Below, piece by piece: positions 18,696 to 26,776 of a stretch of DNA of 64,000 bases (position 1 is the stretch's first letter; every line of letters begins with the position of its first letter). The notes beneath the pieces were generated by a model, which made no database searches, was not told the origin of the DNA, and saw nothing but the letters and a program-made list of their open reading frames with translations. Source of the stretch: G965216695 sp965216695 (GTDB lineage Bacteria; Pseudomonadota; Gammaproteobacteria; Pseudomonadales; Azotimanducaceae); the NCBI GenBank assembly GCA_965216695.1, contig OZ244212.1:744001-808000 (forward strand), given 5' to 3'. The position numbers were made by a program, and so were the translations under genes.

Positions 18696-19826
18696 TCAGG
18701 CCTCCGGTGATGCGTTTCGCACGGAGATCGTCTTGGTGAAGGAACGGCGTAGCAGACCGTCGCCCTGGTCCGTCACGGCATCGACGCTGTTGACGGTCAG
18801 AGTGACCCGCATAGCGACAATGCGCGTGGGATCCGCCACCGCGTCAAACGCCTGGTACTGGCTCGCGTTCGTGACGTTGTCTGCATTCGAATTGTCCACA
18901 CCGTAGAGCACCTGCATGTCTTCAACGCCCTGGATCAACTCAATCGGCGCGGCGCTGCCGGACTTGCGCCAGAGCGCGAGCGGCGTGTTACCTACGTTGT
19001 TCTGCGCGCTGCTGGGCGCAATGAAGAAGTAACTGGTCTGCAAACGCCCTACCGTTGCCTCCTCGCCGTATGAGCGTCCGAGGAACGACAGTGTTGCAGG
19101 AATCGGCCCGGTCGGAGAATCGATGATGGGTGCGTTCTCGTAGAAGTTGCCGGTAACGCCCGTGTCCCGCTGTAGCGTCGCCGTTGTAGCGCCCGCCACC
19201 AGATTGGTGATGCGGAATACAGCAGCCTGTTCGCAGTCCGACACCAATACGATGTCGTCGGTACCGAATCCCGGGTCACCACCGGGCGCATCTACGATCG
19301 CGTTACCGTCCGGTTGCAGTACCGCAGCCAGACGTCGGGTCGGCTGTTCGATGCTGCGAATTGCGACAATGTCTGTACCCGCCTGGATGTCCGCGATGTC
19401 GATGCCGTTTCCGGCTACGTATAGATTGGCGGATACACCGCCGCTGGTACGCGGAAGGGTGTTGGCCGAGGGGGTCCAGGAACCGTCACCCGCGCCCTCA
19501 TAACCCTGGACCGGCAGCGTGATGTCGAATTCGGGCATCAGCGTCCAGTTACCACGGAGTAACTTCACTATGTTGTCGGTCTCCGGCGCGCAACCGAAGT
19601 ATCCCGCCGAACGCGATGACCGTGCGATGAAGTCGAAGGCAAACCGCGCGTTCTCCTGCAACCGCGCCTGACCGTTCAAAAGGGTGTAGGTCTGCGAGTT
19701 GCCGACAAACAGCTGAACAATTCCGGTTACCACGACCAGTCCGAGCGCCATCGCGAGCATGAGCTCGATCAGCGAGAATCCACGTTGTTGTTTCATTTCA
19801 TTTCGCATGACGTTTCTCGACATCAC
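18696..19826 (-). CDS. pilW: Type IV pilus minor pilin PilW
   Basis: Minor pilin of 376 residues with prepilin signal QQRGFSLIELMLAMALGLVV followed by VTGIVQLFVGNSQTY, typical of PilW. The C-terminal half carries ASQYQAFDAVADPTRIVAM and RVTLTVNS, seen in PilW proteins. Start choices are a GTG at 19826 and an ATG at 19823, with a GAGGAGGG ribosome site about 8 nt upstream. A 140-bp spacer separates it from pilV, the longest gap within this pilin operon; I see no gene in it. Confidence 0.9.
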   Translation of the reverse strand: MMSRNVMRNEMKQQRGFSLIELMLAMALGLVVVTGIVQLFVGNSQTYTLLNGQARLQENARFAFDFIARSSRSAGYFGCAPETDNIVKLLRGNWTLMPEFDITLPVQGYEGAGDGSWTPSANTLPRTSGGVSANLYVAGNGIDIADIQAGTDIVAIRSIEQPTRRLAAVLQPDGNAIVDAPGGDPGFGTDDIVLVSDCEQAAVFRITNLVAGATTATLQRDTGVTGNFYENAPIIDSPTGPIPATLSFLGRSYGEEATVGRLQTSYFFIAPSSAQNNVGNTPLALWRKSGSAAPIELIQGVEDMQVLYGVDNSNADNVTNASQYQAFDAVADPTRIVAMRVTLTVNSVDAVTDQGDGLLRRSFTKTISVRNASPEA

Positions 19827-19966
19827 CCGGTATCCCTCCTCACCGAGACGAGGACACCATTAAAGCGGGATTCCGCTGCGCAAGGGGGGGTTTACAGACG
19901 ATTGGTCGCGGCTATCGGACAAACGGCAAAGGACTCTCACGACGCGCCCATACACGCGCGCAAGCG

Positions 19967-20524
19967 TCAAACGCGGCTTTCGATCACCACGGTCTGCTGC
20001 TGGTTGCCGCCTTCGGTCCACTGCACGGTAACAGTAACAAGCCCGCCGCCGTCGACGACAACCGACCCGTCGCCTTCGGGAAGACCCGGCTGCTGATCCT
20101 CCGATGGGATCAATCCGTCATCTCGCAACCCGATACAGACATCATTTTCGTGAAAGTTACCGAGCTGGCACTTCCACACCGCCTGGTCGAACGTCACCAT
20201 CTGTGCCGCACTGCAGCTCGCATCGATGCAGTTCGGCGCCGCCGGCGGATCGTCGTCCACGGACAGACCGCTGTAGTCCGAGCCTGGAACGGCTCCAATG
20301 CCCGGATTGGCACGAATCCGGTCCATCATGTCGTACGCAAGCTGCACCGCTTCTGCGCGCACGAGCGCGGTACGGTTGTTCTGCAGCGACACCATCTGCA
20401 GCGCGGTTACGCCGAGTACGCCAATGCCCATCACCAGCACGGCAACGAGCAATTCGATCATCGAAAAACCGCGCGTCCGCTTCCCGACGCCAGGTGTACA
20501 ACGTGAGCTACGTTTTGCCGTCAT
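19967..20524 (-). CDS. pilV: Type IV pilus modification/minor pilin PilV
   Basis: Minor pilin of 185 residues. A basic leader is followed by RGFSMIELLVAVLVMGIGVL and GVTALQMVSLQNNRTA, the PilV signature. Four cysteines in the globular region (near NCIDASCSA, WKCQLG and DVCIGL) may form disulphides. It starts 1 bp after the fimU stop and acts with the other minor pilins at the pilus tip. Confidence 0.9.
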   Translation of the reverse strand: MTAKRSSRCTPGVGKRTRGFSMIELLVAVLVMGIGVLGVTALQMVSLQNNRTALVRAEAVQLAYDMMDRIRANPGIGAVPGSDYSGLSVDDDPPAAPNCIDASCSAAQMVTFDQAVWKCQLGNFHENDVCIGLRDDGLIPSEDQQPGLPEGDGSVVVDGGGLVTVTVQWTEGGNQQQTVVIESRV

Positions 20525-20525
20525 A

Positions 20526-21044
20526 TCAGGTACCGTCCGCAGGAAAACATTCGGCTTCGTTCGCAGACACCCGGCCGATCATCGTCATCGTTAGCGATCG
20601 GCCCGGGTCGTCATCCGCATCGGCGCCGCAAATCTGCACCGCAACCTGCGTGGCACCGGTGTACAGACCCCGCGCATTGAAACTCATCGAAGTGACGTTG
20701 CCATCGATCGTCGCATTTTCGATCTCCGGAAACGTCGCGAGCACGGCAGCGGGATCGTTGCAGTTGCCGGGATTTCCGACCACCACGCAGAAGCCCTCAC
20801 CCCACTCATTGTCCGCGTCGCTTGCATCCGTCGCCTGAACACTCACCGTTGCCCCTCTCCGTGTCGCTTCACTACGGGCATAGTTCACGGCGAGCACCAG
20901 ATTGTTTACCCGAGTTGTCAGCGTTCGTTGGTAGGTGAATTCGTTAAACGACGGCAGCGCATACCCGAACAACACGGCAGCGACCGCCAGAGCTACCAGC
21001 AGCTCGACTACCGTAAAACCGTGTTCTGATGCAGTTTGGTTCAC
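20526..21044 (-). CDS. fimU: Type IV pilus minor pilin FimU (GspH family)
   Basis: GspH/FimT-family pilin of 172 residues: prepilin signal HGFTVVELLVALAVAAVLFG, then YALPSFNEF, and a GspH-type domain with NNLVLAVNYARSEATRRGATVSV in pieces through residue about 70. It occupies the fimU slot upstream of pilV as in pseudomonads. The pair with fimT at 9.7 kb means two GspH-type pilins in this locus. It begins 8 bp after pilE. Confidence 0.87.
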   Translation of the reverse strand: MNQTASEHGFTVVELLVALAVAAVLFGYALPSFNEFTYQRTLTTRVNNLVLAVNYARSEATRRGATVSVQATDASDADNEWGEGFCVVVGNPGNCNDPAAVLATFPEIENATIDGNVTSMSFNARGLYTGATQVAVQICGADADDDPGRSLTMTMIGRVSANEAECFPADGT

Positions 21045-21052
21045 GACTGCCT

Positions 21053-21511
21053 CTAGTGACTCCAGTCGTTCTCGTCAGCGTCGATCGAGCCGTTGTTGTT
21101 CTCATCCCACGCCCGATTACCAGCGGCGTCGATTCGGATGAACCCATCACCGCTCATTGCGCCGGTGGGCGTCGCCGTTAGCGTAAATCCCGCTGCCGTC
21201 GCGACGAGCCCAAACGTATATCGGTTGCCCGTGGCTGAAAGGGGATTGCAGAGGTCGGTGCCAACCGCACCGGCGTCGGCGTCGCCGACGTTGTCGCCGT
21301 CGGTATCCGCGGAACCCTCGTACGTAAAGTTGATAGCGGCAAAGCGCTCGAGCGCTTGAGCACAGTTCAGGAGATCAGACTGCGCCTCGCTCCGGTAGGC
21401 TCGTTCGGAGTACGACGTGTACAGTGGCATGGCCACGGCCGCCACCACCGCCATAATAGCGACAGCAACGAGCAGTTCGATCAAAGTAAATCCATGAATG
21501 CGGTTGCGCAT
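21053..21511 (-). CDS. pilE: Type IV pilus minor pilin PilE
   Basis: Pilin of 152 residues with signal HGFTLIELLVAVAIMAVVAA and downstream SYSERAYRSEAQSDLLNCAQALERFA, typical of the PilE minor pilins of gammaproteobacteria. It is the first gene of the minor-pilin operon here, whereas in Pseudomonas pilE is last. The C-terminal segment DENNNGSIDADEN is acidic and EF-hand-like and might bind calcium. I found no sigma54 (GG-N10-GC) promoter upstream. Confidence 0.88.
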   Translation of the reverse strand: MRNRIHGFTLIELLVAVAIMAVVAAVAMPLYTSYSERAYRSEAQSDLLNCAQALERFAAINFTYEGSADTDGDNVGDADAGAVGTDLCNPLSATGNRYTFGLVATAAGFTLTATPTGAMSGDGFIRIDAAGNRAWDENNNGSIDADENDWSH

Positions 21512-21660
21512 CGGGGTATCCGCTCCGGGTCCGAACGCTATCTTAGGTCGGCCGCTTCCCGACCCACCACCGGGCGATGCCCAACGGTAGCAAACGGCTG
21601 ACGGGCGGGTACCGCAGAATCCTACGCGGCAGCATCAATGGAAACCGTTGCGAGCGCAGG

Positions 21661-22119
21661 TCACTCCGCCTGCGTGACGCGGATCACGGTGACATCGAAA
21701 ACAATGTCACGCCCTGCGAGCGGATGATTGAAGTCGACGGTCACGGTCGCGTCCGAAATCGCCTGCACGACGCCGGGCAGTTCGCCACTCGGCGAGGCGA
21801 ACGAAACGATTGACCCCGGCTCACAGCAGACATCCGCGAACGACTCACGCGGCAAAGCTCGCACGTTTTCTGCGCGACGGGGGCCGAACGCCCGCTCCGC
21901 GGGAACGCGAATCTGTTCGTCGTCACCGGCTCGCAATCCCGCAAGGGCGTCTTCGAAACCCGGCAGCAGTTTGCCGTCGCCCATCGTGAACGTTGCAGGA
22001 TCGCCATCCCGCGTGGTATCGATCACTTCCCCGTTCTCCAACAGCAACGCGAAATGCAGCGTAACTCGCGAGCGTTCCCGGATTGGTTCGCGTGACGAGC
22101 TATGTATCAGATTCGACAT
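21661..22119 (-). CDS. fkpB: FKBP-type peptidyl-prolyl isomerase (SlpA/FkpB-like)
   Basis: Short FKBP isomerase/chaperone of the SlyD/SlpA type, cytoplasmic, 152 residues from the ATG at 22119. Seen are VTLHFALLLENGEVIDTT, GDGKLLPGFEDALAGLRAGD and the closing segment VDFNHPLAGRDIVFDVTVI, the standard FKBP plus insert-in-flap layout. An upstream in-frame ATG (22182) would add 21 unlikely residues inside lspA. It overlaps the lspA end by 20 bp, the common lspA-fkpB arrangement. Confidence 0.93.
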   Translation of the reverse strand: MSNLIHSSSREPIRERSRVTLHFALLLENGEVIDTTRDGDPATFTMGDGKLLPGFEDALAGLRAGDDEQIRVPAERAFGPRRAENVRALPRESFADVCCEPGSIVSFASPSGELPGVVQAISDATVTVDFNHPLAGRDIVFDVTVIRVTQAE

Positions 22120-22687
22120 CACGCGCCGCTTGTTCGTCCTTGGCGTGAAACACGAGCCAGACAATCCACAGTGCCGCGCCAACCGTCAACGCCGAATCCG
22201 CCACGTTGAACGCTGGAAAGTAGTACTCACGCCAGTGCAACAGCACAAAGTCGACCACGTAGCCGTTCAGCACACGGTCCCACAGATTGCCGATCGCCCC
22301 GCCCAGAATGAGCCCGTACGCCACGCCAAGCCACCAGAAGCGAGCTGGCATGCGACGCAGTTCGGTGACGATAAACACGACAAACACGACTCCGAGTACG
22401 ATAAAGAACCATCGCTGCCAGCCACCCGCATCACTCAGCAACGAGAATGCGGCACCTTCGTTGTGCCAGCGAACCCAGCTGAAAAACGGCAGCCACGGCA
22501 CACGGTCTCCCAGCTCCAGCGTCTGTACAACCCACCATTTGGTTAACTGATCGATGAGCGCGACCACCGCTGCAAGCAGCAACCAGCGACGCATGCGTTT
22601 CGCGACTGACGTGTCCACATTTGATCCAACCGGTTCGCTCGCGGCTGAGCCGGTCGATTCCTCAGCGTCCATTGACTGAGATCTCAT
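22100..22687 (-). CDS. lspA: Lipoprotein signal peptidase (signal peptidase II)
   Basis: Inner-membrane aspartyl protease that cleaves prolipoproteins at the lipobox Cys. Four hydrophobic helices and the catalytic motifs GNLWDRVLNGYVVDF (Asp146) and FNVADS (Asp164) are present. The 195-residue protein has an N-terminal cytoplasmic extension of about 30 residues rich in Ser, Glu and Asp compared with E. coli LspA; an internal Met at residue 32 could be an alternative start. The ATG overlaps the ribF stop by 4 bp. Confidence 0.95.
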   Translation of the reverse strand: MRSQSMDAEESTGSAASEPVGSNVDTSVAKRMRRWLLLAAVVALIDQLTKWWVVQTLELGDRVPWLPFFSWVRWHNEGAAFSLLSDAGGWQRWFFIVLGVVFVVFIVTELRRMPARFWWLGVAYGLILGGAIGNLWDRVLNGYVVDFVLLHWREYYFPAFNVADSALTVGAALWIVWLVFHAKDEQAARDVESDT

Positions 22688-23628
22688 TCGTTCTCTCCGG
22701 CGTGACGTTGTTCAAACCATTCCCGGGTTGCAGCAATATCGCGGTCGATCTGCCCCTTCAACGCATCAATGGATTCAAACGCACGTTCGTCACGGACCTT
22801 ATGCAGAAACGTCACGGTGAGCAGGCGCCCGTAAATATCCTCGGAGAAATCGAAAATGTGCACCTCCAGCAGCGGCTCCTTCCCATCCACAGTCGGGCGT
22901 ACGCCAACGTTCGCTATGCCGCGATAACGCCGATCCAGGCCGTCCACATGTATGGCGAAAACGCCGTCGAGCGCAGCGCGGTAACGTTGCAGGCGGATGT
23001 TGGCGGTCGGAACGCCCAACTGACGCCCGAGCTGACGACCGTAAACCACCCGACCCATAATGAAATACTGGTGGCCGAGAAGCTTCTCGGCAAGTTCGAA
23101 ATCGCCGTCGGCGAGCGCATCGCGAATGCGGGAACTGCTGACGCGTTCGTGGCCAAAACGCAGCGTCCCCAAATGACTCACTTCAAACCCGTGCAATTCG
23201 CCGGCCGCGCGCAGCATGTCGTAGTCGCCTTCCGCGTCCTTGCCAAACCGCGCATCGTCGCCCACTACCAGATAGCGAACGCGTAACCGCCGCACCAGGA
23301 GTTCGTCTACGACCCAAGCGGCAGGCGTATTCGCAGTCCGTTCGTTGAAAGGAAGACACAATACGTAGTCGAGGCCGGTCCGTTCGAGCAGGTACATCTT
23401 CTCGCGGAAACGGGTTAGCCGAGCCGGTACGGACTCGCCCTTGAAGTACTCGCGCGGCTGTGGCTCGAACGTCAGTACCATGCTGGGCGCATCGAGCTCA
23501 CGCGCTTTGGCCGTGAGGTGCGCTATCAACATCTGGTGGCCGTGATGAACGCCGTCGAAGTTACCAATCGTAAGCACGCACCCCTGATGGTCGGGGCGCA
23601 GATTGTGCAATCCGTGGATGATTTCCAT
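22684..23628 (-). CDS. ribF: Bifunctional riboflavin kinase / FAD synthetase
   Basis: Converts riboflavin to FMN and FMN to FAD. The N-terminal nucleotidyltransferase domain shows TIGNFDGVHHGHQMLI (residues about 20-35) and SSSRIRDAL; the C-terminal kinase domain shows GRVVYGRQLGRQLGVPTANI and the GIANVGVRPT motif. I start at the ATG at 23628 (314 residues, normal length); longer in-frame readings run into murJ. The murJ-ribF-lspA-fkpB order is conserved in many proteobacteria. There is no clear Shine-Dalgarno and a -10 box sits only 6 nt before the ATG. Confidence 0.95.
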   Translation of the reverse strand: MEIIHGLHNLRPDHQGCVLTIGNFDGVHHGHQMLIAHLTAKARELDAPSMVLTFEPQPREYFKGESVPARLTRFREKMYLLERTGLDYVLCLPFNERTANTPAAWVVDELLVRRLRVRYLVVGDDARFGKDAEGDYDMLRAAGELHGFEVSHLGTLRFGHERVSSSRIRDALADGDFELAEKLLGHQYFIMGRVVYGRQLGRQLGVPTANIRLQRYRAALDGVFAIHVDGLDRRYRGIANVGVRPTVDGKEPLLEVHIFDFSEDIYGRLLTVTFLHKVRDERAFESIDALKGQIDRDIAATREWFEQRHAGENE

Positions 23629-23634
23629 CACGCT

Positions 23635-23640
23635 ATTATA
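23635..23640 (-). promoter_or_regulatory. -10 box TATAAT 6 nt before ribF
   Basis: A perfect TATAAT on the minus strand ends 6 nt before the ribF ATG, so transcription from it would start at or next to the A of the start codon, giving a leaderless mRNA. A clear -35 is lacking (TTTGGG at a 15-bp spacing is the best match). Confidence 0.45.
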
Positions 23641-23680
23641 CCGCCCCGGACAGGACCCAAACGCTCGTTTGCGCGATAGG

Positions 23681-25264
23681 TCACCGGTGGTCTGGCGCGT
23701 GCGTATCCGACGCAACCCGGTGGCGTAGATCGGCGAAACGCACGCCCGCAAGCCAAACGACTGCTCCATAAACCACCGCTCCAGCCACAATCAGCAGGGT
23801 CAGTTGCCAGATACGCACGAAGACGGTTGCAGACACCCAGTCACTCATTCCCCGCTGCAGCGCATACAACGCAATCACCATGCCTGCGAGTCCGAGCAGC
23901 GTTCTGCCCACCCACAGCGGAAGGCCGGCGTGTTGTACCCGCTCGCGGAGAACGAGCCCGGACCAGAGCAGTATCGCGTTGGTCCAGCCGGAAGCGGACG
24001 TCGCGAACGCAAGCCCAACGTGCCCGAAGTGCCGGTAGAGCGCGAGGTTGAGCACGATGTTCACAAGCACCGCCACCGTGGCATAGCGCAGCGGCGTACG
24101 TGTGTCCTTGTGCGCGAAATAGGCGGGTGCGAGCACTTTGACTAGTACCCAGCCCGGTAGGCCGACCGCAAACGCCTGGAGCGAGAGCGCCGCCATCTTC
24201 ACGTCGAACGCCGTGAGAGCGCCATGGTAGAAAATGGTTGCCACAAGCGGCGTTGCCAGATAGTAGAGACCGCAGGCTGCCGGAATCGCAATCAGAACAC
24301 CCATCCGCACACCCCAGCCCAGCGTCGCTGCGAAGTCATCATCACGCCCGGCAAGGGCGAGTCGGGAAAGATTAGGTAGCAACACGGTACCAAGAGCAAC
24401 CGCAACAAGACCTACCGGAAGCTCCAACAACCGGTCGGAGTAGTAAAGCCAGGAGATGCTGCCCGTGGTGAGCGTCGACGCAAGCATGGTATCTACGAGC
24501 GAGTTGACCTGATGCACCGACGCTGCAAAGACCGCGGGCACCAGCAAAACGCCTAGCTGCCGCACGCCCGGGTGGCTGCGGCTGAGTCGCGGCGCAACCA
24601 CGAGTTGCAAACGGGCGACGCTTGCGCTCACAAACGCGAGCTGTAGCACCCCTGCAACGAACACACCCCAGGCGAGTGCGTTCACCGCCGGATCCGCGAC
24701 CCGCGTTCCCCACAACGCCGCCGCAATCAACGACAGGTTGAGTAACACGGGGGCAATCGCCGGTACCGCAAAGCGCCCGTGCGCGTTCAACACGCCGGAT
24801 GCAAACGCCGTCAACGCAATGAAACCGAGATAGGGGAACGTGATACGAACCAGGTCCGTGGCCAGCAGATAACGTGGGTCGCCGTCCGCAAAACCCGGCG
24901 CAAACACCCGCACCAGCACCGGCGCAAACGCGATCCCCATCGTTACGAACACGGCGAGGGCAAGTCCGAGGTTTCCGAAAACCACCGACAAAAACCGCTT
25001 CAGTTCGTCCCGCTCACCCGCCACATAGCCCATCAACACCGGCACGAAGGCCTGGCTGAACGCACCTTCCGCGAACAGCCGCCGGAAAAAATTCGGAATG
25101 CGAAACGCAACGAAAAACGCATCCGCCGTACCGGTAGCGCCAAAAAACGCGGACAGCAGAACGTCGCGCACGAATCCGGAAATACGCGACACGAGCGTCA
25201 TGCCGGAAACGACCGACCCCTGCCTGCTCAGATCCTCGCGACGACCGGCTTCTGTGGTTGACAT
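23681..25264 (-). CDS. murJ: Lipid II flippase MurJ
   Basis: Polytopic inner-membrane flippase of the MOP superfamily that moves lipid II across the membrane for peptidoglycan synthesis. From the ATG at 25264 it has 527 residues, close to other MurJ proteins, with about 14 hydrophobic segments. The N-terminal region SRISGFVRDVLLSAFFGATG and AFRIPNFFRRLFAEGAFSQA carries the conserved Arg residues of the central cavity. It is divergent from rpsT with 59 bp between. Confidence 0.95.
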   Translation of the reverse strand: MSTTEAGRREDLSRQGSVVSGMTLVSRISGFVRDVLLSAFFGATGTADAFFVAFRIPNFFRRLFAEGAFSQAFVPVLMGYVAGERDELKRFLSVVFGNLGLALAVFVTMGIAFAPVLVRVFAPGFADGDPRYLLATDLVRITFPYLGFIALTAFASGVLNAHGRFAVPAIAPVLLNLSLIAAALWGTRVADPAVNALAWGVFVAGVLQLAFVSASVARLQLVVAPRLSRSHPGVRQLGVLLVPAVFAASVHQVNSLVDTMLASTLTTGSISWLYYSDRLLELPVGLVAVALGTVLLPNLSRLALAGRDDDFAATLGWGVRMGVLIAIPAACGLYYLATPLVATIFYHGALTAFDVKMAALSLQAFAVGLPGWVLVKVLAPAYFAHKDTRTPLRYATVAVLVNIVLNLALYRHFGHVGLAFATSASGWTNAILLWSGLVLRERVQHAGLPLWVGRTLLGLAGMVIALYALQRGMSDWVSATVFVRIWQLTLLIVAGAVVYGAVVWLAGVRFADLRHRVASDTHAPDHR

Positions 25265-25286
25265 ACCCCTACCCCGGCGGCATATT
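25258..25286 (+). promoter_or_regulatory. Probable sigma70 promoter of rpsT
   Basis: TTGACA (25258-25263), a 17-bp spacer and CATATT (25281-25286). The -35 box overlaps the start codon of the divergent murJ gene. Transcription would begin near 25293, leaving a leader of about 30 nt with AGGA before the GTG of rpsT. Confidence 0.6.
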
Positions 25287-25323
25287 ACCGCGCTCTTTGA
25301 AACCCGGTACCGGTAGGATTCCC

Positions 25324-25602
25324 GTGGCCAACAGTCCGCAAGCCAGAAAACGCGTACGTCAGGCAGAGAAAGCCCGGCGACGCAACGCAAGCCAACGGTC
25401 CATGGTGCGTACGTACATCAAGCGCGTGCAGGCGGCCGTAGCCGCCAACGAGTCGGACCAGGCCCGCCAGGCACTGACGGATGCGATTCCGGTAATCGAT
25501 CGGATGGTGAATAAAGGCATCATGCACCGCAACAAGGCAGCGCGGCACAAATCCCGACTGTCGAAAGCCGTCAGCGAGATTTCCAGCACGGCTGACGCTT
25601 AG
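25324..25602 (+). CDS. rpsT: 30S ribosomal protein S20
   Basis: Small basic 16S rRNA-binding protein. The mature N-terminus ANSPQARKRVRQAEKARRRN follows a GTG start at 25324, with AGGA six bases upstream. This is a natural start because S20 begins (M)ANS/ANIKSA in most proteobacteria; upstream in-frame codons give non-homologous residues. It has 92 residues with the RTYIKRV and HRNKAARHKSRLSKAV segments of S20. Confidence 0.95.
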   Translation: MANSPQARKRVRQAEKARRRNASQRSMVRTYIKRVQAAVAANESDQARQALTDAIPVIDRMVNKGIMHRNKAARHKSRLSKAVSEISSTADA

Positions 25603-25624
25603 TCGGCGGCGGGCTGCACCCCGG

Positions 25625-26776
25625 TCACGCACCCGACAACACCACCAGATTGTCCCGGTGGATGAGTTCGGGCTCGGCTTCATAACCGAGAATACCGCCG
25701 ATCTGTTCCGACGCTACCCCCTGAAGCCGCGCAGCCTCTGCGGCGGAATAATTGACGAGCCCCTTTGCAATCACGGTGCCGTCGCCACTCTCACAATTCA
25801 CGACATCTCCACGGCGGAAGTCTCCCCGGGCACCCACAACGCCCACCGGCAACAGGCTGCTGCCACCACTCGCCACGGCCACGACGGCGCCGGCATCCAG
25901 AACGACACTACCGCGCACGTTCGCCTGATCGGCAATCCAGCGTTTGCGCGCCTCTAACGGACGTACCCGCGAAGCCAGCACTGACCCGAGCTTGGCACCG
26001 CCCATAACGTGCTCGATCACCCGTTCCGTACGGCCATTGGCAATCACCGTGTGCGCGCCCGAACGCGCGGCCAAACGCGCTGCACCAACCTTGGAACTCA
26101 TCCCGCCACGACCAAACGCCCCCGTGCTCGATGACGCCATCGCGTCCAAGGCTGCATCGTCTGCATACGCAAACGGCACCAACGCCGCACTGGGATCGGT
26201 GTTTGGGTCACGCTGATGCAAGCCGGATTGGTCCGTGAGCAGGATGAGCAGTTCCGCAGACACGAGGCTCGTCACCATCGCCCCCAACGTATCGTTGTCG
26301 CCAAAACGGATCTCGTCGGTGGCAACAGAATCATTCTCATTGATGATGGGCGTCACACCCATCTGCATCAACGTATCCAGGGTCGATCGAGCATTGAGGT
26401 AACGTCGGCGGTTGGCGAAGTCATCGTGCGTGAGCAGCACGAGCGCCGTATCACGGTGGTGACGCGCGAATGCGCGTTCGTACGTACGCGCGAGCCCTAT
26501 CTGGCCAACGGCCGCGCTGGCTTGCAAATTGGCAAGACGCGTCGGTCGCGCGGACAGTCCGAGTCGGTGCATGCCTTCAGCGACCGCGCCGCTCGACACC
26601 ACAACCGCCTGCACGCCCCGTTCCAACAACACCGCGACCTGAGCACACAATGCGTCAATGCGCTCGATCGCAAGGCCTTCCTCTGGTTCCGTAACGAGCG
26701 CGCTGCCCAGCTTGATCACGACGCGCTGTGCTGCCGCGATCGCCGAGCGAACCTGAAGTTCCACGTTGTTAGTCAC
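25625..26776 (-). CDS. proB: Glutamate 5-kinase
   Basis: First enzyme of proline synthesis from glutamate, feedback-inhibited by proline. The amino acid kinase domain (VVIKLGSALVT, VSSGAVAEGMHRLGL, IINENDSVATDEIRFGDND) is followed by a C-terminal PUA domain (about 285-365). I start at the GTG at 26776, overlapping the obgE stop by 8 bp (383 residues); an upstream in-frame ATG would lie inside obgE. The obgE-proB linkage is common in this class. No proA lies adjacent in the window. Confidence 0.93.
   Translation of the reverse strand: MTNNVELQVRSAIAAAQRVVIKLGSALVTEPEEGLAIERIDALCAQVAVLLERGVQAVVVSSGAVAEGMHRLGLSARPTRLANLQASAAVGQIGLARTYERAFARHHRDTALVLLTHDDFANRRRYLNARSTLDTLMQMGVTPIINENDSVATDEIRFGDNDTLGAMVTSLVSAELLILLTDQSGLHQRDPNTDPSAALVPFAYADDAALDAMASSSTGAFGRGGMSSKVGAARLAARSGAHTVIANGRTERVIEHVMGGAKLGSVLASRVRPLEARKRWIADQANVRGSVVLDAGAVVAVASGGSSLLPVGVVGARGDFRRGDVVNCESGDGTVIAKGLVNYSAAEAARLQGVASEQIGGILGYEAEPELIHRDNLVVLSGA

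Noticed and set aside
21512..21660. Sigma54 promoter for the minor-pilin operon (expected if PilR controls it)
   Set aside because: No TGGCAC-N5-TTGC-type element was found on the minus strand upstream of pilE.
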